From: Tannockella sp964372125
GTDB taxonomy: Bacteria > Bacillota_I > Bacilli_A > Erysipelotrichales > Coprobacillaceae
DNA: 35,977 nucleotides
Direction: 5' to 3'
Assembly (NCBI GenBank): GCA_964372125.1
Contig: CAYJPL010000019.1
Span: forward strand, 1-35,977
Of this stretch, positions 1-7,558 are shown in pieces. Numbering within the stretch: position 1 is the first letter of the stretch; each line of letters starts with the position of its first letter. A program made the translations under genes and the position numbers. Under the pieces are notes generated by a model. That model made no database searches. It was not told where the DNA came from and worked only from the letters and a program-made list of their open reading frames with translations.

Positions 1-986
1 GAACGTCCTGAGTAGTCAACACGTTTACCTAGTAAGTTTTGACGGAAACGTCCTTGTTTTCCTTTTAGTGTATGACTTAATGATTTTAAAGCACGTCCAC
101 CAGCACCAGTAATTGGTTTTGAACGACGCCCATTGTCAATAAGTGCATCAACTGCTTCTTGTAACATACGTTTTTCATTTTNNNNNNNNNNATTACGAGT
201 AATAACACGACGATATAAATCATTTAAATCAGATGTTGCAAAACGACCACCATCTAATTGTAACATTGGACGTAAATCAGGTGGAATAACCGGAAGTGAT
301 TCCATAATCATCCAATCTGGTTTATTTTCAGAACCTCTAAAAGCTTCAATTGCTTCTAAACGTTTTAAAAGTTTCGTACGTCTTTGCCCTTGGGCTTCTT
401 TTAATTCTTTTGAAACAATTTCAAATTCAGCATCTAAATCAACTTGATTTAATAATGTTTGAATTGCTTCAGCACCAATTTGTGCTTCAAATGTGTTTCC
501 AAATTGTTCATAACACTTACGGAAATCTCTGTCCGAAAGAACTTGTTTATATTCTAATGGTGTTGTTCCTTTATCAATAACTACATAAGATACGAAGTAA
601 ATGATTGCTTCAAGTTGTTTTGGTGACATATCTAAGATAAGTCCCATTCTTGAAGGAATTCCTTTTAAGTACCAAATATGTGCAATTGGAGTAGCAAGTT
701 CAATATGTCCCATACGTTCACGACGTACTGCTGACTTAGTTACTTCAACACCACAACGATCACAGACTACACCTTTATATCTTACTTTCTTATATTTACC
801 ACAGCTACATTCCCAGTCTTTTGAAGGACCGAAGATCTTTTCACAGAATAATCCGTCCTTCTCTGGTTTTTGTGAACGATAGTTAATAGTTTCAGGTTTT
901 TTTACTTCACCATAAGACCATTCACGAATTTTCTCAGAAGATGATAAACCTATTTGTATAGCAGAAAATTTATTTGTATTATCCAT
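1..986 (-). CDS. rpoC: DNA-directed RNA polymerase subunit beta' (3'-truncated by window edge, contains assembly gap)
   Basis: This is the N-terminal part of the beta' subunit of RNA polymerase. The first 265 residues, up to the N-run, begin MDNTNKFSAIQIGLSSSEKI and carry the zinc-binding Cys cluster (CSCGK followed by CDRCG). The text resumes after the gap with NEKRMLQEAVDALIDNG and runs through KGKQGRFRQNLLGKRVDYSG to the window edge. The catalytic NADFDGD motif lies beyond the window. The ATG at 984-986 has an AGGAGG site at 995-1000, only 12 nt downstream of the rpoB stop, so the two genes are co-transcribed and probably translationally coupled. Ten Ns at 182-191 keep the reading frame but stand for more sequence than ten bases (see findings). 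Identity is certain; the gene is incomplete. Confidence 0.98.
   Translation of the reverse strand, partial: MDNTNKFSAIQIGLSSSEKIREWSYGEVKKPETINYRSQKPEKDGLFCEKIFGPSKDWECSCGKYKKVRYKGVVCDRCGVEVTKSAVRRERMGHIELATPIAHIWYLKGIPSRMGLILDMSPKQLEAIIYFVSYVVIDKGTTPLEYKQVLSDRDFRKCYEQFGNTFEAQIGAEAIQTLLNQVDLDAEFEIVSKELKEAQGQRRTKLLKRLEAIEAFRGSENKPDWMIMESLPVIPPDLRPMLQLDGGRFATSDLNDLYRRVITRNXXXXNEKRMLQEAVDALIDNGRRSKPITGAGGRALKSLSHTLKGKQGRFRQNLLGKRVDYSGR
182..191. other. Assembly gap (10 N) inside rpoC
   Basis: Ten unspecified bases sit between the rpoC codons for RVITRN and NEKRML. In E. coli RpoC these two motifs are separated by 17 residues, so about 49 nt should be missing and the ten Ns are a placeholder length. 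Confidence 0.95.
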
Positions 987-998
987 GTTTACTTCCTC

Positions 999-3900
999 CT
1001 ATTCATCGCTCTCAATAATTTCGTCTAATAATTCAAAACCTATTTCATCAGTGAAATCATTATCACTTGTTTCTAATTCTATTTCTTCTAATTCTTCTAG
1101 AGCCTCTAAAGCAATTTCTTCACTTCTTGGTTCTTTAATTGTTTCTTCTTTTTCCATTGCCGATAAGAATCTTCTTTCTTCTTCTTCAATGTTTCTCATA
1201 TCTACTTCATTACCTTCATCATCTAGTAAACGAATATCAAGCGCTAATGCTTGTAATTCTTTTTTAAGAACTCTAAATGATTCTGGTAATCCTGGTTCTG
1301 GTAACTCTTGACCTTTAACAATTGCTTCATATGTTTTAACACGTCCCACAACGTCATCCGATTTAACTGTTAAGATTTCACGTAATGTATATGCAGCACC
1401 GTATGCTTCAAGTGCCCAAACTTCCATCTCCCCAAATCTTTGACCACCATTTTGTGCTTTACCACCTAATGGCTGTTGTGTAACTAATGAATATGGCCCT
1501 ACCGAACGAGCATGTAATTTATCATCAACCATGTGGGCAAGTTTAATCATGTACATGATACCAACTGAAATTTTTGAATCGAACTTTTCTCCAGTACGAC
1601 CATCAATAACTGTTTGTTTACCATCTTCATTCATTCCCGCTTCTTGCATAATTGCTTCTAAGTCTGAACGATATAATCCATCAAATGCAGGAGTTGCGAT
1701 ATATAAACCTAACTCTTTTGCTGCATATCCTAAGTGTAATTCTAATACCTGTCCGATATTCATACGAGAAGGTACCCCTAATGGGTTAAGCATGATATCT
1801 AATGGCGTTCCATCTTCTAAATGTGGCATATCTTCCACAGGTAGAATTCTAGAAATTACCCCTTTATTACCATGACGTCCAGCCATTTTATCTCCTTCAG
1901 AGATTTTACGCTTTTGAACGATATATACTTTAATTACTTTATTTACACCTGGTTGTAATTCATCACCATTTTTTCTTGAGAATACTTTGATGTCATGAAT
2001 AATACCAGCACCACCGTGTGGTACACGTAGTGAATTATCTTTAACTTCACGAGATTTCTCTCCAAAGATTGCAAGTAATAATTTTTCTTCCGCTGATAAC
2101 TCAGCTTGACCTTTTGGTGTAACCTTACCAACTAAGATATCACCTTCTTTTACTTCAGCACCAATCATGATGATACCTTCACTCGTTAAATTCTTACGAG
2201 CTTCATCACCAACATTTGGAATATCTCTTGTAATTTCTTCAGGTCCTAATTTTGTATCACGACATTCAATTGAATACTCATCAATATGAATTGAAGTATA
2301 CACATCGTCTTTTACAAGACGTTCAGACATGATAATGGCATCTTCATAGTTATAACCATTCCAAGTCATGAATCCCACTAGAACGTTTTGTCCTAATGCA
2401 AGTTCACCTTTTTCCATTGCTGGACCATCAGCTAATACTTGACCAGCTAATACTTTTTCACCAAGAGTAACAATTGGTTTTTGGTTAATACATGTTCCGG
2501 CATTTGAAATCATGAATTTAGCAAGACGGTAACTATGATCACCATCAACTGTTTTAACAATGATTTTCTTAGCATCAACATATGATACAACCCCTTCTTT
2601 TCTAGCAACGATTGCTGCACCTGAATCACGGGCTGCTTGATGTTCCATACCTGTTCCAACAAATGGTGTATGTGGGTTTAATAATGGTACTGCCTGACGT
2701 TGCATGTTGGCACCCATCAGCGCACGAGTAGCATCATCGTTTTCTAGGAATGGAATACATGAAGTTGCTACTGAAACGATCTGCTTTGGTGAAATGTCGA
2801 TAAAATCTAAATCTTCGCGCTTTGCAAGAATACTCTCACCTAAGTTACGCGCTGTAACTTGTTCATCAAGGATTAATCCTGATTCATCAGTTGCAACGTT
2901 TGCTTGGGCAATTATATAATTTTTTTCTTGATCAGCTGTTAAATAACGAATATCACTTTCATCAATAATGCTGTTGTTTACTTTACGATACGGAGTTTCA
3001 ATGAATCCATATTGATTAATTTTTGCATAAGATGCAAGTGTTGAAATTAACCCGATATTTGGTCCCTCTGGAGTTTCGATTGGACAAATACGACCATAAC
3101 TTGATGTATGAACGTCACGAACCTCATACCCAGCACGATCACGGCTTAAACCACCAGGCCCAAGTGCAGATAAACGACGTTTATTTGTTAACTCGGCAAG
3201 AGGATTAATTTGATCCATGAACTGTGATAACTGTGATGATGAGAAGAATTCTTTCATCGCTGCAGTTAATGGGCGAATATTTGTTAATGATTGTGGAGTA
3301 ACTGAATCTACTTCAGAAAGAGACATTCTTTCTTTAACAACTCTTTCCATACGAGAAAGTCCGATGCGGAATTGATTTTGAATTAATTCACCAACAGAAC
3401 GTACACGACGATTCCCTAAGTGATCAATGTCATCTAATAAACCAACACGAGCCATTAAGTTTACACGGTCATCAGCTGCTAAATCTAATGAGTCAAAAAT
3501 ATCAACTAAATTCAACATATATGAATATGATGCAATAATATCAGATACAGTTATAAACTTACTATCTAATGATAAATCTGTACCAATTACTTTCATTTTC
3601 TTAGATTTACTTTCATCTGTATACACTTCTAGTGATTGAATAGTTCCCGTTGATTCTAATCTTTCATTCATCCTTACTTCAGAAGTGTGAACTGGTGAAG
3701 CTAAGACTGGACGAATAGATTCAATAATATCTTTTGTAAGTAATGTTCCCTCTTTTGCGATAACATTTCCTTCAACATCTGTAATATCTTGAGCTAATAC
3801 TCTATTTGTAATACGGTCAATTAGAGATAGTTTTTGACTAAATTTGAAACGCCCTGCTTTTGCTAGGTCATATCTTTTAGCATCGAAGAATTTAGCATAT

Positions 3901-4673
3901 AAAAGGTTATTAGCACCTTCTAATGTTGCTGGCTCTCCTGGTCTCAATTTATTGTATATTTCAATTAAAGCTTCTTCTGTATTTGTTGTACTATCTTTTT
4001 CTAGTGTATTCATGATAAATTCATGCTCACCAAAAACAGCAATAATATCCTCATTGCTTGAAAGTCCTAGCGCTCTAAGTAAAACTGTTGCTGGGATTTT
4101 ACGAGTACGGTCAATACGTACATTTAAAACATCCTTAGTATCATTTTCAAATTCTAACCAAGTTCCTCTTGAAGGTATAACGCTTCCAGTGAACACAGTT
4201 TTTCTAGTCTTTTTATCAATTGCATCAGAAAAGTATGCACCTGGTGAACGAACTAATTGTGATACGATAACACGTTCAGCACCATTAATAATAAATGTAC
4301 CTGACTCTGTCATCAATGGGAAATCCCCCATAAATACTTCTTGTTCTTTAATTTCACCTGTTGCTTTATTTACAAGACGTAAAATTGCACGGATTGGCGC
4401 CGCGTAATTTGTATCTCTGTCTTTACTTTCATCAACAGAATATTTTGCTTTTTCAAAGAAACAATCTACGAATTCTAACGTAAGTGTTTCATTAAAGTTT
4501 GTAATTGGGTAAACATCTTTAAAGACTTCCTTTATCCCACTTTCTTTAAACCATTTGTATGAATCAGTTTGAACCTCTACTAAATTAGGTAGCTCTAATG
4601 AACCACTAATTCTCGAATAGTTACGACGAGTAATTTTACTTTTTGCTATTGTTGTATTGTTTTCCACAAACAT
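999..4673 (-). CDS. rpoB: DNA-directed RNA polymerase subunit beta
   Basis: This is the full-length beta subunit (1224 residues), which forms half of the polymerase active-site cleft. Recognisable blocks are the rifamycin-pocket segment (SQLSQFMDQ followed by NPLAELTNKRRLSALGPGG, roughly residues 478-508), RDVHTSSYGRICPIETPEGP, GYNYEDAI and KMAGRHGNKGVIS. The C-terminus is an acidic tail rich in Glu. The residue equivalent to E. coli His526 is Asn497, an AAT codon at 3183-3185. The equivalents of Asn518 and Ser522 are Ile and Ala. The ATG at 4671-4673 follows an AAGGGGTGG ribosome binding site. A strong promoter and a hairpin leader precede it, and the TAG stop sits next to the rpoC ribosome binding site. 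Identity is certain. Confidence 0.99.
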   Translation of the reverse strand: MFVENNTTIAKSKITRRNYSRISGSLELPNLVEVQTDSYKWFKESGIKEVFKDVYPITNFNETLTLEFVDCFFEKAKYSVDESKDRDTNYAAPIRAILRLVNKATGEIKEQEVFMGDFPLMTESGTFIINGAERVIVSQLVRSPGAYFSDAIDKKTRKTVFTGSVIPSRGTWLEFENDTKDVLNVRIDRTRKIPATVLLRALGLSSNEDIIAVFGEHEFIMNTLEKDSTTNTEEALIEIYNKLRPGEPATLEGANNLLYAKFFDAKRYDLAKAGRFKFSQKLSLIDRITNRVLAQDITDVEGNVIAKEGTLLTKDIIESIRPVLASPVHTSEVRMNERLESTGTIQSLEVYTDESKSKKMKVIGTDLSLDSKFITVSDIIASYSYMLNLVDIFDSLDLAADDRVNLMARVGLLDDIDHLGNRRVRSVGELIQNQFRIGLSRMERVVKERMSLSEVDSVTPQSLTNIRPLTAAMKEFFSSSQLSQFMDQINPLAELTNKRRLSALGPGGLSRDRAGYEVRDVHTSSYGRICPIETPEGPNIGLISTLASYAKINQYGFIETPYRKVNNSIIDESDIRYLTADQEKNYIIAQANVATDESGLILDEQVTARNLGESILAKREDLDFIDISPKQIVSVATSCIPFLENDDATRALMGANMQRQAVPLLNPHTPFVGTGMEHQAARDSGAAIVARKEGVVSYVDAKKIIVKTVDGDHSYRLAKFMISNAGTCINQKPIVTLGEKVLAGQVLADGPAMEKGELALGQNVLVGFMTWNGYNYEDAIIMSERLVKDDVYTSIHIDEYSIECRDTKLGPEEITRDIPNVGDEARKNLTSEGIIMIGAEVKEGDILVGKVTPKGQAELSAEEKLLLAIFGEKSREVKDNSLRVPHGGAGIIHDIKVFSRKNGDELQPGVNKVIKVYIVQKRKISEGDKMAGRHGNKGVISRILPVEDMPHLEDGTPLDIMLNPLGVPSRMNIGQVLELHLGYAAKELGLYIATPAFDGLYRSDLEAIMQEAGMNEDGKQTVIDGRTGEKFDSKISVGIMYMIKLAHMVDDKLHARSVGPYSLVTQQPLGGKAQNGGQRFGEMEVWALEAYGAAYTLREILTVKSDDVVGRVKTYEAIVKGQELPEPGLPESFRVLKKELQALALDIRLLDDEGNEVDMRNIEEEERRFLSAMEKEETIKEPRSEEIALEALEELEEIELETSDNDFTDEIGFELLDEIIESDE

Positions 4674-4699
4674 TCCACCCCTTCGCTAATCTCTATAAT

Positions 4700-4739
4700 C
4701 ATGTTTTTGCGTGCAAAAAAGCACAGCCTTTCAAACATG
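4700..4739 (-). ncRNA. Structured 5' leader hairpin of rpoB
   Basis: Within the predicted rpoB untranslated leader, CATGTTT and AAACATG (4700-4706 and 4733-4739) form a 7-bp outer helix around an inner GTGC-TTTTTT-GCAC hairpin (4711-4724). The element begins about 9 nt after the predicted start of transcription. No known riboswitch class is recognised. It could be a mRNA-stability or autoregulatory element of rpoBC; this is inference from pairing only. Confidence 0.4.
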
Positions 4740-4754
4740 AATAGGCATTTAACT

Positions 4755-4783
4755 ATGTTAGCATAAGCCACTAAAATAGTCAA
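4755..4783 (-). promoter_or_regulatory. Predicted sigma-A promoter of rpoBC
   Basis: TTGACT (-35, 4778-4783) and TAACAT (-10, 4755-4760) are separated by 17 nt and lie about 75 nt upstream of the rpoB ribosome binding site. The -35 matches 5 of 6 consensus bases and the -10 matches 4 of 6. This would give rpoBC a promoter of its own in addition to read-through from the ribosomal protein genes. Confidence 0.6.
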
Positions 4784-4801
4784 TAACTAATTTAAATTAT
4801 T

Positions 4802-5389
4802 TTATTTTTGCGACATTAAAATATAGTAACCTTTATCCTTTTTAACAACTGTACAATTACCAAAAATTTCTTCTAATTTCTTTTTAGCAGATGGTGCTCC
4901 TTGTTTCTTTTGAATAACAACCCAAATAGTTCCACCTACTACCAGGTGTTCATATGACTTTACAAGAATTTCTGTAACAACTTCTTTACCCGCACGAATC
5001 GGCGGATTGGTAAGTATCACATTGTATGTATCAGTTACATTTTGGTAAATATGACTGTAAAAAGAATTAACTTCTACACCATTGTTTTGGGCATTTAATT
5101 TTGTAAGATCAATTGCCCTTTCATTAACATCAACCATATCCACACTTATAGTTGAATTAAGTTTTTTAAGACAAATACCAAAAGTCCCGTATCCACATCC
5201 TACATCCAATACTTTATCATTATCATTAACTAAAACTGCATCGAGCATAACTCTCGATCCAAAGTCAATCATCGTTTTTGAAAATACACCATTATCTGAT
5301 GTGAAGTTCAATTCTACACCCTTGTATGTAAATGTAAATGATGTTTGTTCACTTATTAAATCTTGATTATTTGTATAGTAGTGTTTCAC
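4802..5389 (-). CDS. ybxB: YbxB/RsmC-like class I SAM-dependent methyltransferase
   Basis: This 195-residue protein has the Rossmann methyltransferase motif I LDVGCGYGTFG near residues 60-70 and the motif IV NPPIRAGKEV near residue 130. The NPP[IFY] motif is typical of enzymes that methylate exocyclic amines of guanine or adenine, including the 16S rRNA m2G enzymes RsmC and RsmD. Its place between rplL and rpoB is the place of ybxB in Bacillus subtilis, where the family is annotated as an rRNA methyltransferase-like protein of unproven target. The start is GTG at 5387-5389 with AGGAGG 7 nt upstream. It is shorter than RsmC because it has only the catalytic domain. Family assignment is firm; the RNA substrate is not established. 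Confidence 0.9.
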   Translation of the reverse strand: MKHYYTNNQDLISEQTSFTFTYKGVELNFTSDNGVFSKTMIDFGSRVMLDAVLVNDNDKVLDVGCGYGTFGICLKKLNSTISVDMVDVNERAIDLTKLNAQNNGVEVNSFYSHIYQNVTDTYNVILTNPPIRAGKEVVTEILVKSYEHLVVGGTIWVVIQKKQGAPSAKKKLEEIFGNCTVVKKDKGYYILMSQK

Positions 5390-5430
5390 TAAAATACCTC
5401 CTATATAAATTTCATGTACAGTATAACATA

Positions 5431-5456
5431 AAAGAGGTTATATATATAACCTCTTT
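5431..5456 (-). terminator. Perfect 26-bp palindrome upstream of ybxB, terminator-like
   Basis: AAAGAGGTTATAT is followed directly by its exact reverse complement, giving a 13-bp helix, then a short T-rich tract on the minus strand (TTTTATG). It lies about 30 nt before the ybxB ribosome binding site. It may partly terminate transcripts leaving rplL, lowering ybxB expression. Its right arm (5448-5456) belongs to a 27-nt direct repeat shared with the rplL terminator. Confidence 0.6.
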
Positions 5457-5474
5457 ACTAGTAAAATTATTTTA
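5448..5474 (-). repeat. Direct repeat copy A of the rplL 3' end/terminator
   Basis: This 27-nt stretch matches 5656-5682 at 26 of 27 positions; the only difference is C versus G at the ninth base after AAC. In the second copy the bases include the rplL stop codon and the arm of the rplL terminator, so this copy looks like a leftover duplication of the rplL gene end. Confidence 0.75.
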
Positions 5475-5633
5475 AATCACATCATGCATTTTATTGTCAT
5501 TGTTTCCGATAATTTTACATTGGTATTGAATGATAGCGATTTATCTGTTATTTTTCATTAACATTCTACTCGCTCTTTGGATTCGTAACAGTTTTATGTA
5601 TTTATTTGAAATTCCCAACTTTAATTTGGATGC

Positions 5634-5664
5634 AAAAAAAAGAGATTCTTTATAGAACCTCTTT
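5634..5664 (-). terminator. Intrinsic terminator after rplL
   Basis: On the minus strand AAAGAGGTTC pairs with GAATCTCTTT (one G-T wobble) across a 6-nt loop and is followed by seven Ts. It begins 10 nt after the rplL stop codon, so most transcripts of the rplJL unit should end here. Confidence 0.85.
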
Positions 5665-5682
5665 AGTAGTAAAATTATTTTA
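5656..5682 (-). repeat. Direct repeat copy B (rplL 3' end)
   Basis: This is the partner of the 26/27 repeat at 5448-5474. It spans the terminator arm, the rplL TAA at 5675-5677 and the last coding bases of rplL. Confidence 0.75.
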
Positions 5683-6043
5683 CTTCTACTGTAGCACCAG
5701 CAGCAACTAATTTTTCTTTGATTTCGTTAGCTACTTCAACTGATACGTTTTCTTTGATTGTAGCTGGACATTTGTCAACTAAACCTTTAGCATCAACTAG
5801 TCCTAAACCAGTGATTTCTCTTACAGCTTTGATTACAGCAACTTTAGTAGCACCAGCTTCTGTTAAAGTAACAGTTACTTCGCTTGGAGCAGCATCAGCA
5901 GCAGCATCACCAGCTACAACAGCTACAGGAGCTGCAGCAGTTACGTCGAATTTTTCTTCGATTGCTTTCACTAAGTCATTTAATTCTAAAATTGTTGCTT
6001 CTTCTAAATACGCTAAGATATCTTCATGTGTTAATTTTGCCAT
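5675..6043 (-). CDS. rplL: 50S ribosomal protein L7/L12
   Basis: L7/L12 forms the multimeric stalk of the large ribosomal subunit, recruits translation GTPases and binds through L10. The 122-residue protein has the N-terminal dimerisation helices (MAKLTHEDILAYLEEATILE), an Ala-rich hinge near residues 33-52 and the conserved C-terminal domain (KVAVIKAVREITGLGLVDAK, then LVDKCPATIKE). The start is the ATG at 6041-6043, with GGAGG 8 nt upstream. An in-frame ATG at 6056-6058 overlaps that ribosome binding site and is not a credible start. A terminator lies 10 nt past the stop. Identity is certain. Confidence 0.98.
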   Translation of the reverse strand: MAKLTHEDILAYLEEATILELNDLVKAIEEKFDVTAAAPVAVVAGDAAADAAPSEVTVTLTEAGATKVAVIKAVREITGLGLVDAKGLVDKCPATIKENVSVEVANEIKEKLVAAGATVEVK

Positions 6044-6074
6044 TATATTTTCCTCCATTAATTTTGCCTACTGA

Positions 6075-6629
6075 TTATTCAGCAGCTTCTACACTTGTTT
6101 CTTCTGTTTGTGGTTCTTCAACTGGTGTTTCTACACCTTCACCTCTTGCATCTGCAACGGCTTTAACCACTCTAGCAAATTTGCTAACTGGCGCTTGTAA
6201 CATACCAAGTAACATTGAGTACATTCCTTCTCTTCCAGGTAATTTAGCAATTTCGTTTACTTCTTCTACTGATAAGATTTTTCCTTCCATAACACCAGCT
6301 TTAATAACTAAAGCTTCATGTTCTTTAGCGAATTTCGCTAAAACTCTGGCTGGAGCAACCGCATCTTCGTTTCCGAATGCTACTGCATTTGGACCTACTA
6401 ATTGATCGTTTAATTCTGCATAACCAACTTCTTCAGCTGCTCTTTGCATAAGTTTATTTTTATAAACTTTGAATTCAACGCCTTCAGCACGTAAATCTCT
6501 ACGTAATTGTGTTACTTCAGCTACTGATAATCCACGGTACTCAACGATAACTGCTGATTGAGCTCCTTTGAATTTGTCAGCGATTTCTGTAACAACTTGC
6601 GCTTTTAATTTAATCGCTTCTACTGACAT
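6075..6629 (-). CDS. rplJ: 50S ribosomal protein L10
   Basis: L10 anchors the L7/L12 dimers to 23S rRNA at the stalk base and acts as autoregulator of its own mRNA in many bacteria. The 184-residue protein begins MSVEAIKLKAQVVTEIADKF and carries VEYRGLSVAEVTQLRRDLR; the acidic C-terminal tail (PVEEPQTEETSVEAAE) is an extension beyond the L12-binding helix. I chose the ATG at 6627-6629 because AGGAGG lies 7 nt upstream; the in-frame GTG two codons earlier abuts that site. The gene is preceded by an L10-type leader with an attenuator and followed 31 nt later by rplL. Identity is certain. Confidence 0.98.
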   Translation of the reverse strand: MSVEAIKLKAQVVTEIADKFKGAQSAVIVEYRGLSVAEVTQLRRDLRAEGVEFKVYKNKLMQRAAEEVGYAELNDQLVGPNAVAFGNEDAVAPARVLAKFAKEHEALVIKAGVMEGKILSVEEVNEIAKLPGREGMYSMLLGMLQAPVSKFARVVKAVADARGEGVETPVEEPQTEETSVEAAE

Positions 6630-6683
6630 TGTCACACCTCCTGTTTAATTTTATATATGCAACAATATACTCGCTTATAAAAA

Positions 6684-6790
6684 ACTCCCACGTATACGCG
6701 AGAGTTAAAGTCAATATATCACTATATTTCACTTAACACCTCGGTAACATATTAAGGTTTCCCTGTTACTGTCTACGGTATATTGATTGC
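6684..6790 (-). ncRNA. L10-type ribosomal protein leader with attenuator
   Basis: Between rplA and rplJ the minus strand holds a structured leader. TCAATATA (6779-6786) and TATATTGA (6711-6718) close it with 8 bp. Inside are GTAGACAGTAACAGG and ACCGAGGTGTTAAG, which resemble the Firmicute L10 leader consensus as I remember it. It ends in a 9-bp hairpin (ACTCTCGCG with CGTGGGAGT, loop TATA) followed by TTTTTT at 6679-6684. In B. subtilis the L10(L12)4 complex binds such a leader and triggers termination before rplJ. Pairing is seen here; binding by L10 is inferred from the family. Confidence 0.8.
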
Positions 6791-6810
6791 TACAATTTGT
6801 TTATCTGTAA

Positions 6811-7491
6811 TTATACAGATACTTTTACGCTAGGACCCATTGATGAAGTCACTACGATGTTTTTCATATATACACCTTTTGCAGTTGATGGTTTTACTTT
6901 TACAAGTAATTCATAAACTGTGTTGAAGTTTTCTACTAATTTAGCATCATCAAATGAAGCTCTACCAATAGTCATGTGTACGTTTCCTTCTTTATCTGTA
7001 CGGTAAGTTACTTTACCAGCTTTTGTTTCAGCAACAGCTTTAGCAACGTCCATAGTTACAGTTCCAGTTTTAGGGTTTGGCATTAAACCTTTAGGTCCAA
7101 GAATACGTCCTAATTTCCCTAATTCAGCCATCATATCTGGAGTAGCGATCATTACTTCGAAATCTAACCATCCTTTTTTGATGTCTTCTAATACTTCTTT
7201 ACCACCAACAACGTCTGCACCAGCAGCTTTAGCTTCTTCTGCTTTAGCTCCTTCAGTGATAACTAATACTTTTTTAGTTTTTCCAGTTCCGTTTGGTAAT
7301 ACTAATGCACCTCTTAATTGTTGATCTGCATGTTTAGTATTTAATCCAAGTCTAAATGCAACATCTACACTTGCATCAAATTTTGTTGTACTTGTTTGTT
7401 TAACTAATGCAATAGCTTCTTCAATAGCGTAAGCTTTTCCAGCTTCGATTAATTCTGCTGCAGCATTATATCTTTTGCTTTTTTTAGCCAT
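6811..7491 (-). CDS. rplA: 50S ribosomal protein L1
   Basis: L1 forms the mobile L1 stalk next to the ribosomal E site and represses its own operon by binding an mRNA mimic of its rRNA site. The 226-residue protein has the usual length and the signature GRILGPKGLMPNPKTGTV near residues 129-146, plus a C-terminal KPSTAKGVYMKNI block. The ATG at 7489-7491 follows GAGGAGG. A hairpin resembling the one before rplK lies in the 67-nt gap between rplK and rplA. Identity is certain. Confidence 0.98.
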   Translation of the reverse strand: MAKKSKRYNAAAELIEAGKAYAIEEAIALVKQTSTTKFDASVDVAFRLGLNTKHADQQLRGALVLPNGTGKTKKVLVITEGAKAEEAKAAGADVVGGKEVLEDIKKGWLDFEVMIATPDMMAELGKLGRILGPKGLMPNPKTGTVTMDVAKAVAETKAGKVTYRTDKEGNVHMTIGRASFDDAKLVENFNTVYELLVKVKPSTAKGVYMKNIVVTSSMGPSVKVSV

Positions 7492-7506
7492 TTTATTTCC
7501 TCCTCA

Positions 7507-7532
7507 GTGGTCAAGCGGAATATTCCTTCCAC
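7507..7532 (-). promoter_or_regulatory. Predicted L1-binding mRNA site upstream of rplA
   Basis: The minus strand reads GTGGAAGGAATA, then TTCCGCTT, then GACCAC, allowing GTGG/CCAC pairing around an asymmetric AAGGA bulge region. The same pattern occurs at 8017-8044 before rplK. It sits 6 nt from the rplA ribosome binding site, a position suited to translational repression by L1. Confidence 0.6.
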
Positions 7533-7558
7533 AAATGACGGTTTCTAGTTTGTTTTAA

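Noticed and set aside
133..5366. Many open frames of 60-190 codons on the plus strand across rpoC, rpoB and ybxB
   Set aside because: They are antisense shadows of well-identified genes, have no ribosome binding sites, and their products are low-complexity Ser/Ile/Leu-rich text.
5883..5940. Repetitive CAGCAG/GCAGCA-rich tract as a microsatellite
   Set aside because: It is the Ala-rich hinge coding region of rplL, normal for L7/L12.
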